Position numbers and translations under genes: made by a program. The notes under the pieces were generated by a model. It worked only from the letters and a program-made list of their open reading frames with translations. It was not told the origin of the DNA and ran no database searches. Positions 35,802 through 45,014 of a stretch of DNA of 64,000 nucleotides are shown one piece after another (within the stretch, counting starts at the first letter, position 1; every line of letters starts with the position of its first letter). The stretch spans positions 1-64,000 of the forward strand of contig NZ_RBZN01000003.1 of assembly GCF_003628435.1 (NCBI RefSeq), read 5' to 3'. The stretch is from Ureibacillus endophyticus. GTDB taxonomy: Bacteria > Bacillota > Bacilli > Bacillales_A > Planococcaceae.

Positions 35802-36560
35802 TTATTTATTTGTAAAAATATGAATGGCATCTCGTAGAAATTCTGTCCCGCCTTCAATTGCTTTGTCGTAATATGCTTTAAAACGTTCATCTGCAACATA
35901 CATATCGGCAAGACCAGCATGTGCTTCCTTTGAGTAGGATGGCCATGAAAACGTTAGCCATTGTTTATGCTTCTCAGCAAGTTCTTGAGCTAAATCTGAA
36001 GCAGGATCACCTGTAGCGAATGCTTTTGGAAGTAATTCTAAAATTTCAATGCCTAACTGCTCCATAGCTTCATAATCTTCCTTTGACATTCCACGGAATT
36101 TTGCATTCGATTGTTCAACTACATCTTTTCCGTATTTCTCACGGATTTCATCACCATATTTTTCTTCATTTTCATTTATTAATTGTTCTTTAAAGGCTTC
36201 AAATTTCTCTTGATTACTCATTTGAATCTCTCCCTTTTCATGTTTTATTGTTTTCTCTATCGTCTCAATTAGTTGGTTCAGGCGGGTGCGTTTTTGAATA
36301 AGTTGCTTATAGTGATTTTCTAATGCTACTTGTTTATCAAAGTTTGGATTATTCATAATGGATAGAATCGTATCTAAATCTACGTCTAATTCTTTAAAGA
36401 ATAATATTTGTTGGAGACGGTCAACTTCCTTTTGCCCATAGATACGGTAGCCTGAACTGTTGATTCGAGCAGGTTTTAACAAATTAATTTCATCATAATA
36501 GCGTAATGTTCGCGCGCTAACATTCGCTAATTTTGCAAGTTTGCTTATTGTATATTCCAT
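35802..36560 (-). CDS. MerR-family regulator with TipAS domain (Mta/TipA-like)
   Basis: A 252-residue regulator. MerR winged helix (EYTISKLAKLANVSARTLRY, then INSSGYRIYG) in residues 1-70, a coiled-coil dimer helix to about 105, then a TipAS antibiotic-binding domain (about 115-250, with WLTFSWPSYSKEAHAGLADMY). Homologues such as Mta and TipAL respond to drugs and activate efflux genes. GGAGGGGTGT lies before ATG 36560. No efflux gene is adjacent, so its target is elsewhere or itself. Confidence 0.87.
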   Translation of the reverse strand: MEYTISKLAKLANVSARTLRYYDEINLLKPARINSSGYRIYGQKEVDRLQQILFFKELDVDLDTILSIMNNPNFDKQVALENHYKQLIQKRTRLNQLIETIEKTIKHEKGEIQMSNQEKFEAFKEQLINENEEKYGDEIREKYGKDVVEQSNAKFRGMSKEDYEAMEQLGIEILELLPKAFATGDPASDLAQELAEKHKQWLTFSWPSYSKEAHAGLADMYVADERFKAYYDKAIEGGTEFLRDAIHIFTNK

Positions 36561-36763
36561 TAACACCCCTCCTGATATCTCAATGTTAAAGGATGACGTA
36601 ACGAGAAGGTCAACAACTGAATTGCAATTTTTTAAAATTAAAATGAGGATTAATTTGGGTGGATTATGTAATTTGAACGTTCTTATTATGTTTGAACTAG
36701 ATAATATAGAAAGAATCGGCTAATATTATCCTTGATATACAGCGTTTGAAAGGTGTAGCCATA

Positions 36764-37396
36764 ATGGAAAATCGAAAGGTTCAAGTCAAGCAACCGAAGT
36801 ATCAGAAAATAGCTGCGGATATAGCATCCAAAATTGTTGAAAAAAAATATTTAGTTGGTGAAAAAATATATGCAAGATCGTCTTTAGCAAGCCAATACGG
36901 TGTATCTTCAGAAACAGCTAGACGTGCAATAGCTGTACTACAAGATTTAGAAATCGTAGAAGCTACAAAAGGTAGTGGAGTTAGGATTAAATCCTACGAA
37001 AAAGCAGCCCAATTTGTCCATCAATTTTTAGAAGTGCAATCGATCCAACAAATACAAATCGAAATGCTTGAAAGTATAAAACGACAAAGAGATGAATTGA
37101 ATCTCTTACAAGAGACAACAGAACGATTGGTCAATCGAACAGAAAGATTTCGTTCAATCAACCCATTTGTCCCATTTCAAGTAGAAATCATGCAAAACAC
37201 ACCCTACATTTCTCAATCGATTGGGACGATTAATTTCTGGCAAAATACGATGGCTACAATTGTAGGAATCCGTAGAGGAGACGAATTAATTATCTCGCCG
37301 GGTCCATATGCAACGATAGAAAAAAATGATATCGTCTTTTTTATTGGAAATGATGAATGTTTAGAACGAGTTCAAAAATTTTTATATCCTTTTTAA
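36764..37396 (+). CDS. busR: BusR-like GntR/RCK_C regulator (c-di-AMP sensor)
   Basis: A 210-residue regulator with a GntR winged helix (about 1-75; RSSLASQYGVSSETARRAIA), a coiled-coil stretch with heptad-like spacing (about 80-125; IQIEMLESIKRQRDELNLLQ), and a TrkA/RCK_C domain (about 135-210; VGIRRGDELIISPGPYATIE). This combination is BusR of Lactococcus and Streptococcus, which binds cyclic di-AMP through RCK_C and represses the betaine transporter BusA/OpuA. The opuA operon follows directly, with a strong inverted repeat on its promoter. GAAAGGTG lies before ATG 36764. The symbol is by domain order and context. Confidence 0.82.
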   Translation: MENRKVQVKQPKYQKIAADIASKIVEKKYLVGEKIYARSSLASQYGVSSETARRAIAVLQDLEIVEATKGSGVRIKSYEKAAQFVHQFLEVQSIQQIQIEMLESIKRQRDELNLLQETTERLVNRTERFRSINPFVPFQVEIMQNTPYISQSIGTINFWQNTMATIVGIRRGDELIISPGPYATIEKNDIVFFIGNDECLERVQKFLYPF

Positions 37397-37398
37397 TT

Positions 37399-37436
37399 AA
37401 TCTATTGGTACTATTCAGTGCCAATAGATTTTTTTA
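37399..37436 (+). terminator. Terminator of the busR-like gene
   Basis: AATCTATTGG pairs with CCAATAGATT and is followed by a run of T. It shows that the regulator and opuA are separate transcripts. Confidence 0.85.
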
Positions 37437-37599
37437 TTTCGATGGTAGTTCTTGTGGGTTTGAGACAAGCAATTTGACCGTTTCAAAAGGTAAGTCAAAG
37501 TGCACTAATAAAGGCTTTATGGGAGTTTATTGGTTATTAATTTCTCTATAAAATCAAAACTTTCTACTTCATGAAAAAATAGAGTAAAAAGGTAATAGT

Positions 37600-37641
37600 T
37601 TGACAATAGTAACAACCCTTTGTTAGCATTAGGTTGTTACT
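37600..37641 (+). promoter_or_regulatory. opuA promoter with a probable BusR operator
   Basis: TTGACA at 37600-37605 and TAGCAT at 37624-37629 (18-bp spacer) make a likely promoter. A perfect 10-bp inverted repeat AGTAACAACC (37608-37617) / GGTTGTTACT (37632-37641), 14 bp apart, straddles the -10. A repressor bound there would block initiation. BusR is known to use bipartite sites; assigning this one to it is inference from location. Confidence 0.6.
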
Positions 37642-37691
37642 TGTGTAATGCAAATGAAATTTTTTTGAGAATATTAGGAAAGGAGAATGGC

Positions 37692-38900
37692 ATGGGAAAA
37701 ATAAAAGTAGAGAACGTGACAAAAATCTTCGGTAAACATATAAATAGTGCACTTAAGCTGGTTGAACAGAAAAAAGATAAAACTGAAATCTTAAAGCAAA
37801 CCGGTGCCACTATAGGTGTTTACGATGCTTCTTTTACTGTCGAAGAAGGTGAAATCTTTGTCATTATGGGTCTTTCGGGCAGTGGTAAATCTACGTTAGT
37901 CCGTTTATTAAATCACCTCATCGAACCTACCAGTGGAAATATATACATAGATGGCGAGAATATTTCCAAAATGAATAAACAACAACTCAGAACTATCCGT
38001 AGAGAAAAAATGAGTATGGTGTTTCAAAACTTCGGTTTATTTCCACAACGAACTGTCCTTGAAAATACCGAATATGGATTAGAAGTGCGCGGTATTCCAA
38101 AAGAAGAAAGAAGATTGAAAGCAGAAAAGGCTTTAGAAAACGCGGGGTTACTCCCTTATAAAGATCAATATCCTAGTCAACTTTCAGGTGGTATGCAACA
38201 ACGTGTTGGACTAGCAAGAGCATTAGCAAATAATCCTGATATTTTGTTAATGGATGAAGCTTTTTCTGCCCTCGATCCGTTAATCCGGAAAGATATGCAG
38301 GATGAATTATTAGATTTACAACAAAAGGTTAGAAAAACGATTATTTTCATTACTCATGATTTAAACGAAGCATTGCGCATTGGGGACCGGATAGCACTTA
38401 TGAAAGACGGAAAAATTATTCAAATTGGTACAGGTGAGGAGATTCTAACAAATCCGGCAAATGATTATGTTAGAACATTCCTAGAAGATGTTGACCGATC
38501 AAAAGTGTTAACTGTGGAGAATGCGATGATTCGTCCAATGAGCGTCAATATTGAGCTAGATGGACCAAAAGTTGCTTTGAAACGTATGCGAGATGAAAAA
38601 GTCAGTGTGCTGTTAGCTGTGGATAAAAAGCGTGATTACATAGGATATATTACTGCTGACGATGCATTAGAAGCTTCGAAACGTGGAGAAAAAAGTGTAA
38701 TGAATATCGTAAGAGTAGATATGCCTACAGTGCCACCTGATATGTTAATTCAAGATGTACTAGGTATCATTTCTGAATCTCCAACACCTGTTGCAGTTGT
38801 GAAGGATAGAAAGTTAGTCGGTGTACTAATTAGAGGAGTCGTTATCCAAGCACTCTCATCAAATTCGGAGGGGGTGCAGTTAGTTGAGCAATATACTTGA
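37692..38900 (+). CDS. opuAA: Glycine betaine ABC ATPase OpuAA
   Basis: A 402-residue ATPase of the quaternary-amine transporter type. Walker A GLSGSGKS (60-67), signature LSGGMQQR, Walker [15 protein letters not shown], and two CBS motifs in the C-terminal 120 residues (for example [20 protein letters not shown]) that sense ionic strength or c-di-AMP in the family. Energises uptake of betaine during salt stress. AAAGGAG lies 7-10 bp before ATG 37692; a longer frame exists but lacks a site. It overlaps opuAB by 17 bp. Confidence 0.92.
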   Translation: MGKIKVENVTKIFGKHINSALKLVEQKKDKTEILKQTGATIGVYDASFTVEEGEIFVIMGLSGSGKSTLVRLLNHLIEPTSGNIYIDGENISKMNKQQLRTIRREKMSMVFQNFGLFPQRTVLENTEYGLEVRGIPKEERRLKAEKALENAGLLPYKDQYPSQLSGGMQQRVGLARALANNPDILLMDEAFSALDPLIRKDMQDELLDLQQKVRKTIIFITHDLNEALRIGDRIALMKDGKIIQIGTGEEILTNPANDYVRTFLEDVDRSKVLTVENAMIRPMSVNIELDGPKVALKRMRDEKVSVLLAVDKKRDYIGYITADDALEASKRGEKSVMNIVRVDMPTVPPDMLIQDVLGIISESPTPVAVVKDRKLVGVLIRGVVIQALSSNSEGVQLVEQYT

Positions 38901-39732
38901 TAGCATGCCAAGACTTCCTGTTGCAGATTTAACTGAAAACGTAATGGATTGGTTAACAGATAGTTTTTCGCCACTCTTTAACTTTTTTCAAAAGGGTGGT
39001 AAATCAGCAATGGAATTTATTACGGAAATGTTAATTGCCGTTCCACCAATTATATTTATCATTATAGTTGCATTAATTGCCTTTTTTGCGACTAGAAGAA
39101 AATTTGGTTTAGCAGTATTTACACTAGTTGGATTGCTCTTTATTTATAACCAGGGCCTATGGGAAGAATTAATGAACACGATAACACTTGTTATTTTTGC
39201 AAGTATTATTGCCATTATCATTGGTGTACCAATTGGAATTTTAATGTCAAAGAGCTCGGTAGCAGAACAAATTATTAAACCGATATTAGACTTTATGCAA
39301 ACAATGCCTGGCTTTGTATATTTAATTCCTGCAGTTGCATTCTTTGGTATCGGTGTTGTTCCTGGTGTATTCGCATCAGTAATTTTTGCATTGCCGCCAA
39401 CTGTGCGTTTTACAAACTTAGGAATTCGACAAGTGCCAAGAGAGTTAGTAGAGGCTGCGGATTCTTATGGAAGTACAGGATGGCAAAAGTTAATAAAAGT
39501 TGAGTTGCCTTTAGCAAAATCAACAATTATGGCTGGTATTAACCAAACAGTATTATTATCTTTATCGATGGTTGTTATCGCATCAATGATTGGTGCACCT
39601 GGTTTAGGAAGAGAAGTATTATCAGCATTACAACGTGCACAAGTAGGGAATGGATTTGTTGCAGGACTTAGTCTAGTAATCTTTGCAATTATTATTGATC
39701 GTTTAACACAAAGTTTAAATAAAAAGAAATAA
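38884..39732 (+). CDS. opuAB: Glycine betaine ABC permease OpuAB
   Basis: A 282-residue permease with about seven helices and the transport signature [20 protein letters not shown] that contacts the ATPase. It starts with TTG inside the end of opuAA (GGAGGGGG before it), implying coupled translation. The unfused permease followed by a separate lipoprotein is the Bacillus OpuA layout, unlike the lactococcal fusion. Confidence 0.9.
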   Translation: MSNILDSMPRLPVADLTENVMDWLTDSFSPLFNFFQKGGKSAMEFITEMLIAVPPIIFIIIVALIAFFATRRKFGLAVFTLVGLLFIYNQGLWEELMNTITLVIFASIIAIIIGVPIGILMSKSSVAEQIIKPILDFMQTMPGFVYLIPAVAFFGIGVVPGVFASVIFALPPTVRFTNLGIRQVPRELVEAADSYGSTGWQKLIKVELPLAKSTIMAGINQTVLLSLSMVVIASMIGAPGLGREVLSALQRAQVGNGFVAGLSLVIFAIIIDRLTQSLNKKK

Positions 39733-39749
39733 TAGAAAGGGAGATATGA

Positions 39750-40655
39750 GTGGATATTAAAAAATTAAAAATGATGGGGCTAGCTCTTGGTATGGGAGCT
39801 ATGTTAGCAGCATGTAGTGGTTCGGATGAAGGAGAAACAACGAAAGAAACTTCTGGTGACGCTACAGCAACAGAAGAGTCTAAAAAAATAAACTTAGCGT
39901 ATGTTGAATGGGATACAGAAATTGCTTCGACTCATGTTGTTGGGAAAGTATTAGAAGATTTAGGGTATGATGTGACGTTAACTCCACTAGATAATGCCAT
40001 CATGTGGGAGGCTGTATCAAAAGGAGAAGCGGATGCTATGGTTGCTGGATGGTTACCACATACACATGCTTCACAATACGAAAAATATAAAGATGATTTA
40101 GATGAATTAGGTGAAAATTTAGCAGGTGCAAAAATAGGTTTAGTTGTACCAAGCTATATGACAGATATTAACTCTATAGAAGATTTAACAGATCAAGCAA
40201 ATAAACAAATTACTGGTATTGAACCAGGTGCTGGTATTATGGGTGCAACAGAAAAAGCACTGACAGAGTATGAGAACTTAGCTGATTGGGAATTATTACA
40301 ATCTTCATCTGGCGCAATGACTGTAGCACTTGACCAGGCAATTAAAAATGAAGAAGAAATTGTTGTTACTGGTTGGTCACCTCACTGGAAGTTTGCTTCT
40401 TATGATTTAAAATACTTAGAAGATCCTAAAGGTGTATATGGTGGAGAAGAGACAATTAATACATTCGCTCGTGTTGGACTAGAAGAAGAGATGCCAACAG
40501 CTTATAAAGTAATCGATGCATTCCATTGGACAAGTGAAGACATTGAAGAAGTCATGCTTGAAATACACGGTGGTGTTGACCCAGAAGAAGCTGCTGCTAA
40601 ATGGGTAGAGGAAAATGCAGAGAAAGTTGCAGAGTGGACAAAAGGAATCGAATAA
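39750..40655 (+). CDS. opuAC: Glycine betaine-binding lipoprotein OpuAC
   Basis: A 301-residue binding protein with lipobox LAAC (Cys22), an acidic Thr/Glu linker, then the type II binding fold, with several conserved tryptophans (VEWDTE, MWEAVSKGEADAMVAGWLPH, TGWSPHWKF) that form the aromatic cage for the trimethylammonium group. GTG start 9 bp after AAAGGGAG. Last gene of the operon, with a terminator at once. Confidence 0.92.
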   Translation: MDIKKLKMMGLALGMGAMLAACSGSDEGETTKETSGDATATEESKKINLAYVEWDTEIASTHVVGKVLEDLGYDVTLTPLDNAIMWEAVSKGEADAMVAGWLPHTHASQYEKYKDDLDELGENLAGAKIGLVVPSYMTDINSIEDLTDQANKQITGIEPGAGIMGATEKALTEYENLADWELLQSSSGAMTVALDQAIKNEEEIVVTGWSPHWKFASYDLKYLEDPKGVYGGEETINTFARVGLEEEMPTAYKVIDAFHWTSEDIEEVMLEIHGGVDPEEAAAKWVEENAEKVAEWTKGIE

Positions 40656-40661
40656 TAAAAG

Positions 40662-40695
40662 AACCTCGCTATAGTGCTATAGCGAGGTTTTATTT
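40662..40695 (+). terminator. Terminator of the opuA operon
   Basis: AACCTCGCTATAG pairs perfectly with CTATAGCGAGGTT, followed by TTTATTT. It reaches the convergent gene that ends at 40690. Confidence 0.85.
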
Positions 40696-41139
40696 CTCTT
40701 TATAATCGTATCCAACAACCGTCCAAATCCCGCTTTCATCTTGTCGAACTAATCGTTTTAAATAAACAGTCGTAATATTTGTATCTTCATCGTTTACTTC
40801 AACAATTGAAACATCATCAGAGCTATAAACGAGTTTTAAATTCTCTTCTTCTATTGGATACTCCCCTTTTATTCCATCAGGTGAAATTTGCAAACTGACA
40901 AATACTTGGGTTGTAAAAAGTGGGTCCAGTCTCCAAGGGGAATGTCCTTTATCGACACTTTTTTGGTCGCGTTGTTCAATTTCTATATTATAAGGTACCT
41001 CTACTTGTGGATTGAAATCATAATCCTTTGCTTGAACAGGAAATAGTAACGTGTTATAAACATCAACACTTTCCAACTCAAAAGTTAGTTGAGTTGCTTC
41101 AAGAAATGCTGGTATAGCATTTTCTTCATAAATGTCCAC
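40690..41139 (-). CDS. Hypothetical protein, 149 aa
   Basis: I do not recognise the family. Acidic, beta-rich and soluble, without signal peptide, membrane helix or cysteine. AACGGAGG 6-9 bp upstream of the ATG supports the start. It lies between the opuA operon (convergent) and an XRE gene (divergent), with no evidence of a link to either. Confidence 0.6.
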   Translation of the reverse strand: MDIYEENAIPAFLEATQLTFELESVDVYNTLLFPVQAKDYDFNPQVEVPYNIEIEQRDQKSVDKGHSPWRLDPLFTTQVFVSLQISPDGIKGEYPIEEENLKLVYSSDDVSIVEVNDEDTNITTVYLKRLVRQDESGIWTVVGYDYKEK

Positions 41140-41454
41140 AGTAAAACCTCCGTTGTTGTTGTTAGATATTTGGAAGACTGTACTATTATTATTAACAATA
41201 TACCTAGTATTATAAATTTTAATTAAAAATATTTTTTCCGATATTAATTTTTATAGTGTGCATAATTGATTTTGTATTATTACATTTTTAAAATATAGGT
41301 TCATAAAAATAGCTTATAACCTAATTGTATAATACGCATTGTAGATATCGAGCCTGAATAATAAAGTGCAACAACCGCTTGCTCCTTATGCGCCTTCAAC
41401 TCTCTTTACTTTAGATAAACACTCCATCAATAATGAAATTAAGGAAAGTTGGTG
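41140..41454. other. AT-rich intergenic region, nothing recognised
   Basis: About 315 bp between divergent genes. It must hold both promoters. A slightly GC-richer stretch at about 41360-41405 stands out but matches nothing I can name. Confidence 0.35.
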
Positions 41455-41919
41455 ATGTCGAATATGAACTTCAGTGAACGATTAAAAAAGGAAAGAGAAA
41501 AAAGAGGTTGGTCACAAAATGATTTGGCAGAGAAAATTCATGTAAGTCGTCAGGCAGTTTCAAAGTGGGAAACGGGTAAGAACTATCCCAGTATCGAAGT
41601 GATCATTAATTTAAGTGATTTATTCGGTATCACAATTGATGAATTGTTAAGGAGTGACGAAGAATTGAAGGAGAAAGTAATTCAAGATAGTAAAAAGTTG
41701 GCATATCCAGGTTGGAAAACATTCTTTGATTGCCTGTTCTTAATGGGTACATTCTTGTTAGTAGCAAAACTTATTGTATACGGGTTAAATCATTTTTTTA
41801 ATACCAATATTATCATTCCAGAAGGTTTACCAAAACTACTATCAAATATTTTACCTCTTGCCTTAATGGTAATTGGAGGAGCTGGTTCCGATCAGCTGAA
41901 AAATAAATATACGGAATAA
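41455..41919 (+). CDS. XRE-family regulator with membrane tail
   Basis: A 154-residue protein: Cro/C1-type helix-turn-helix in residues 6-65 (LAEKIHVSRQAVSKWETGKN) and two hydrophobic segments in the last 65 residues (FFDCLFLMGTFLLVAKLIVY and NILPLALMVIGG). Membrane-tethered XRE regulators of this kind are common in Firmicutes; the target is usually unknown. AAGGAAAG lies before ATG 41455. The terminator follows at 41924. Confidence 0.82.
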   Translation: MSNMNFSERLKKEREKRGWSQNDLAEKIHVSRQAVSKWETGKNYPSIEVIINLSDLFGITIDELLRSDEELKEKVIQDSKKLAYPGWKTFFDCLFLMGTFLLVAKLIVYGLNHFFNTNIIIPEGLPKLLSNILPLALMVIGGAGSDQLKNKYTE

Positions 41920-41923
41920 ATGA

Positions 41924-41950
41924 AGATAGCGCTAATGCTATCTTTTTTAA
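41924..41950 (+). terminator. Terminator of the XRE gene
   Basis: AGATAGC pairs with GCTATCT and is followed by a run of T. Confidence 0.8.
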
Positions 41951-42132
41951 TTTACGACATCTCGGGAATAATATAATCTGATTCGACACGATTTCCCAGG
42001 AAATGATAATATTATCGAAAATTCTGAAAATATAAACGTACCTTACTGGAATATCTAGTAATTTATTATGGGAAAATATGATATAATCTTCTGAAAGATA
42101 TATTTTAAATACATCTTAAGGGAGAGAAATGT

Positions 42133-43083
42133 ATGGTGGGATCTTTATTTAAATCAAAAAAAGAAGACATCGAGCTGTTTAAACAGAGAATTGATGAACT
42201 AAATGCAAAGTTGGATGAAAAAGAACATGCATTTCAAATATTTTTAAACGACTTACATAAAGAGCTAGTTTCTACTATAGAGCAACATGATAAAGTTAAT
42301 TCGCAACATATTACATTAGGAAATATGGTAAAGGATATTTTAGTTGAATTTAATCGGGTTGAAGAAAGTACGATTGAATCGAATGTGATTTCCGATAAAG
42401 CACTTGAAACGGGAAATAAGTTGATTGATACTTCAATTGATATGGTGAAGTTGTCCCAAGTTAGTAGGGAAGCAGTACAAAATGTTGAACAACTAATTGA
42501 CCAACTAGGTAACGAATCTAGGAAAACATCAGAAAATATGAACCTTCTTAGTGAACAGTCAAAACAAATTGAAGCAATTGTCCATGTAATAAGTGACTTT
42601 TCGAATCAAACGAACTTATTGGCATTAAATGCATCTATTGAGGCAGCAAGAGCAGGAGAACATGGTAAAGGATTTTCTGTTGTGGCAGATGAAGTAAGAA
42701 AGTTAGCAGAAAGTACAAAACAAAGTACAGAAGATATTGCAAAGTTAACGAAAGAAACACAATTCCAGATTTCAAAGGTATTTGAAAATACGAAAGATAA
42801 TATGGAAATTGTGAATCAAGGTGTTAAAAGAAGTGCGGAGACGTCAGAGCAAATCTATTCATTATTAAAAATGATTTCTAATGTTCAATCTGAAATTCAA
42901 GAATTGTTATCTCATATTCAAAGTCAAAAATCTTCTAATTTAGAAGTGTTAAATAACTTTAATCGGTCTACTATGATTTTTGATGAAACAAAAAAAGTTC
43001 TTACTAATCATATTGAAGAATCAGACCTCGTAACAGAAAAATTACTTGAAGCGGTTGAGAAAGTGAAAAAATATCCATATTAA
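42133..43083 (+). CDS. Soluble methyl-accepting chemotaxis-type protein
   Basis: A 316-residue cytoplasmic protein: an N-terminal coiled coil (about 5-45), a region without known sensor domain, then a chemoreceptor signalling domain whose tip is at about 155-180 ([20 protein letters not shown]). No membrane helix or HAMP is present. It could sense an internal signal or couple to other receptors. GGGAGAG precedes the ATG. Monocistronic, with a hairpin at 43089. Confidence 0.85.
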   Translation: MVGSLFKSKKEDIELFKQRIDELNAKLDEKEHAFQIFLNDLHKELVSTIEQHDKVNSQHITLGNMVKDILVEFNRVEESTIESNVISDKALETGNKLIDTSIDMVKLSQVSREAVQNVEQLIDQLGNESRKTSENMNLLSEQSKQIEAIVHVISDFSNQTNLLALNASIEAARAGEHGKGFSVVADEVRKLAESTKQSTEDIAKLTKETQFQISKVFENTKDNMEIVNQGVKRSAETSEQIYSLLKMISNVQSEIQELLSHIQSQKSSNLEVLNNFNRSTMIFDETKKVLTNHIEESDLVTEKLLEAVEKVKKYPY

Positions 43084-43088
43084 TCAAT

Positions 43089-43122
43089 AGGCATACAAAC
43101 GTTTATAGTTGTTTGTATGCCT
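43089..43122. terminator. Hairpin between convergent genes
   Basis: AGGCATACAAAC pairs perfectly with GTTTGTATGCCT. There is no long T-run, so it is a weak or factor-assisted terminator. Confidence 0.6.
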
Positions 43123-43131
43123 TGTGAAGTA

Positions 43132-43998
43132 CTACTTAATTGGAATCCAAATTTCTGAATAACAGTCTGGTGCTGTTGGGTCATCATCTGTATAAACTTC
43201 TAACTCAGCCGTCCCGGTTGGTCTATAGGTGTTAGAAGGGAACCATTCAGAGTAGATTTTTTTCCATGCATCTTGCATTGCATGTGGCATTGGACCATGG
43301 ACTTCGAAAATCACCCATTTTGATGCAGGCACTGTATATGATAGTAGGCCATCAGGAACTTCACCATTATAAGTAACAGCAATCCAGTAATCCATTAATC
43401 CTTCATCCTTTTGGTGTTCCTCTACGGTACAAACTCCTAAAATATCAGGGATTTGGCCATTACCTAACTTAATTAATAAATCATTCGTTCCATCTTTATG
43501 AACATCATCCCAAAATTGAGGGATTCCGAATGTGTTTTCTCCCGTTTTACAATTATACGTTCTTTTTACTCCGACAACTTGAAAAGCATCTTTTTCAACA
43601 ATTTTATACTGCATTGGTTCCGCTCCCTTTACGTGAATTTGAATGACGAGGCGATTATACGATTGTAAGTGGCCTTTTTGCTTGCGTGCATCTGTAGGGG
43701 TAACTCCATGTTGTTTTCGAAATGCTTTCGTAAATGCTTCTGGTGTCTCATAGCCGTACTTATAGGAAAGATCGATAATTTTATGGTTACTAGTAAGTAA
43801 TTCCTCTGCGGCTAAAGTTAATCGACGTTTTCGGATATAATCACTAACAGTCATATTGGTTAAAAGAAAAAACGTTCGCTGAAAATGATATACCGACGAA
43901 TTGGTTACCTTTGCAATTTTCTCTATGGATAATGAATTATCCACTAAATTTTCCTCGATATAATCGATAGATTTTTGTATTGCTTCTACCCACCCCAT
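43132..43998 (-). CDS. AraC-family regulator with GyrI-like effector domain
   Basis: A 288-residue regulator. The AraC double helix-turn-helix is at the N-terminus (about 5-105; IEKIAKVTNSSVYHFQRTFF, then IIDLSYKYGYETPEAFTKAF), followed by a GyrI/SOUL-like small-molecule domain (about 125-288; MQYKIVEKDAFQVVGVKRTY). This Rob/SoxS-type layout often detects drugs or lipophilic compounds. GAGGTGATT is before the ATG. The neighbouring genes give no clear target. Confidence 0.87.
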   Translation of the reverse strand: MGWVEAIQKSIDYIEENLVDNSLSIEKIAKVTNSSVYHFQRTFFLLTNMTVSDYIRKRRLTLAAEELLTSNHKIIDLSYKYGYETPEAFTKAFRKQHGVTPTDARKQKGHLQSYNRLVIQIHVKGAEPMQYKIVEKDAFQVVGVKRTYNCKTGENTFGIPQFWDDVHKDGTNDLLIKLGNGQIPDILGVCTVEEHQKDEGLMDYWIAVTYNGEVPDGLLSYTVPASKWVIFEVHGPMPHAMQDAWKKIYSEWFPSNTYRPTGTAELEVYTDDDPTAPDCYSEIWIPIK

Positions 43999-44220
43999 AT
44001 AATAATCACCTCATGGAATATCATAAATTTTTTTAAGTATCTAATCCTGTTTTATTGTGCTTACTTCGAACAGGTTTAATAAATTTCTCATTATCTTATT
44101 AATAAAAATAGACTATCTCGAACTATTACCGTCATACTAGTGTGTCTTCTGTTGCATAGTCACTAAAAGCTAATTTTGGTAAAATGAATGTAATAATAAC
44201 TCATTGTAAGGAGGGGGAAA

Positions 44221-44886
44221 ATGATTGGTTGGTTGTTAATAATTATCATATTGATTGGATTGTTCTTTGCAATCTCATTATACATATATGACAATAGTAA
44301 GTTTAGTAAATTAACAGGTTACTCTTATTTTAATTTTTTGCAAGATAAAGAAGTGCGTTCCCATTATAACCTTGTTTCGAACTTACAAAAAGTACAAGGG
44401 GATTACGAGGTTTTATTAAATGTTGTACTTCCAACAAATAATGTGAAAGCTGATGTAGTTTTTGTTCATCAATCTGGAATACATATTATTAATTTTAAAA
44501 GAATGACTGGCTGGATTTATGGTAGAGAGCAAGACCCTGAGTGGGCAGAGGTACAATACAGCGAGAAACTTAATAAGTTTGATAATCCACTAATTGAAAA
44601 TAAAATAGCCATCCTAGAGCTAAAACAGATACTTGGGTTAGCAGATTCAATGCCTATTCATTCTTTAGTGGTATTTTCGGATAACTGTTCCTTTAAGAAA
44701 GTGGAAGTTCAATCCCGTAATACAGATGTTCTTAAAATTAAGGAATTAAAGGCATATTGGAATGATTCAATGGACAAACATTTATCAAAAGATGAAATCA
44801 TGAAAATCAATTTAGATTTAAATAAATATGTCACTTTAAAAAAATCTCCTGAAAAATCAAAAGCAAATTCAGTTGTTACAAATTAA
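44221..44886 (+). CDS. Membrane-anchored NERD-domain protein, divergent active site
   Basis: A 221-residue protein with one N-terminal membrane helix (about 4-24) and a NERD (nuclease-related) domain (about 45-160): NVVLPTNNVKADVVFVHQSG, then INFKRMTGWIYG and W plus FDNPLIEN. The usual catalytic pattern is Q-x-D followed by E-x-K; here it reads K-A-D and N-F-K, so the glutamate is replaced by asparagine. It may be a non-cleaving relative. AAGGAGGGGG precedes the ATG. Confidence 0.75.
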   Translation: MIGWLLIIIILIGLFFAISLYIYDNSKFSKLTGYSYFNFLQDKEVRSHYNLVSNLQKVQGDYEVLLNVVLPTNNVKADVVFVHQSGIHIINFKRMTGWIYGREQDPEWAEVQYSEKLNKFDNPLIENKIAILELKQILGLADSMPIHSLVVFSDNCSFKKVEVQSRNTDVLKIKELKAYWNDSMDKHLSKDEIMKINLDLNKYVTLKKSPEKSKANSVVTN

Positions 44887-44895
44887 AAATCTTTT

Positions 44896-44925
44896 AACCG
44901 AGTCTATTTAGGGCTCGGTTTTTCA
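44896..44925 (+). terminator. Terminator of the NERD gene
   Basis: AACCGAG pairs with CTCGGTT, followed by a T-run. Confidence 0.8.
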
Positions 44926-45014
44926 TATATCTGAAAATATCATTATTAAACTCTTATAAACAATATAACTTCCATAATGTACAATAAATAGAAAAAGGGA
45001 ATTTAGGAGAACTA

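Noticed and set aside
41360-41405. Slightly GC-richer stretch with CAACAACCGC as a third copy of the MITE-like repeat
   Set aside because: No inverted ends and no ordered blocks in common with the other two copies.
42018-42099. Two further CodY-like sequences (42018-42032 and 42085-42099) before the soluble chemoreceptor
   Set aside because: Only 12 of 15 consensus bases each; such matches are common by chance in this AT-rich DNA. The second is a neat palindrome just after a TATAAT box, so a binding site for some regulator is possible.
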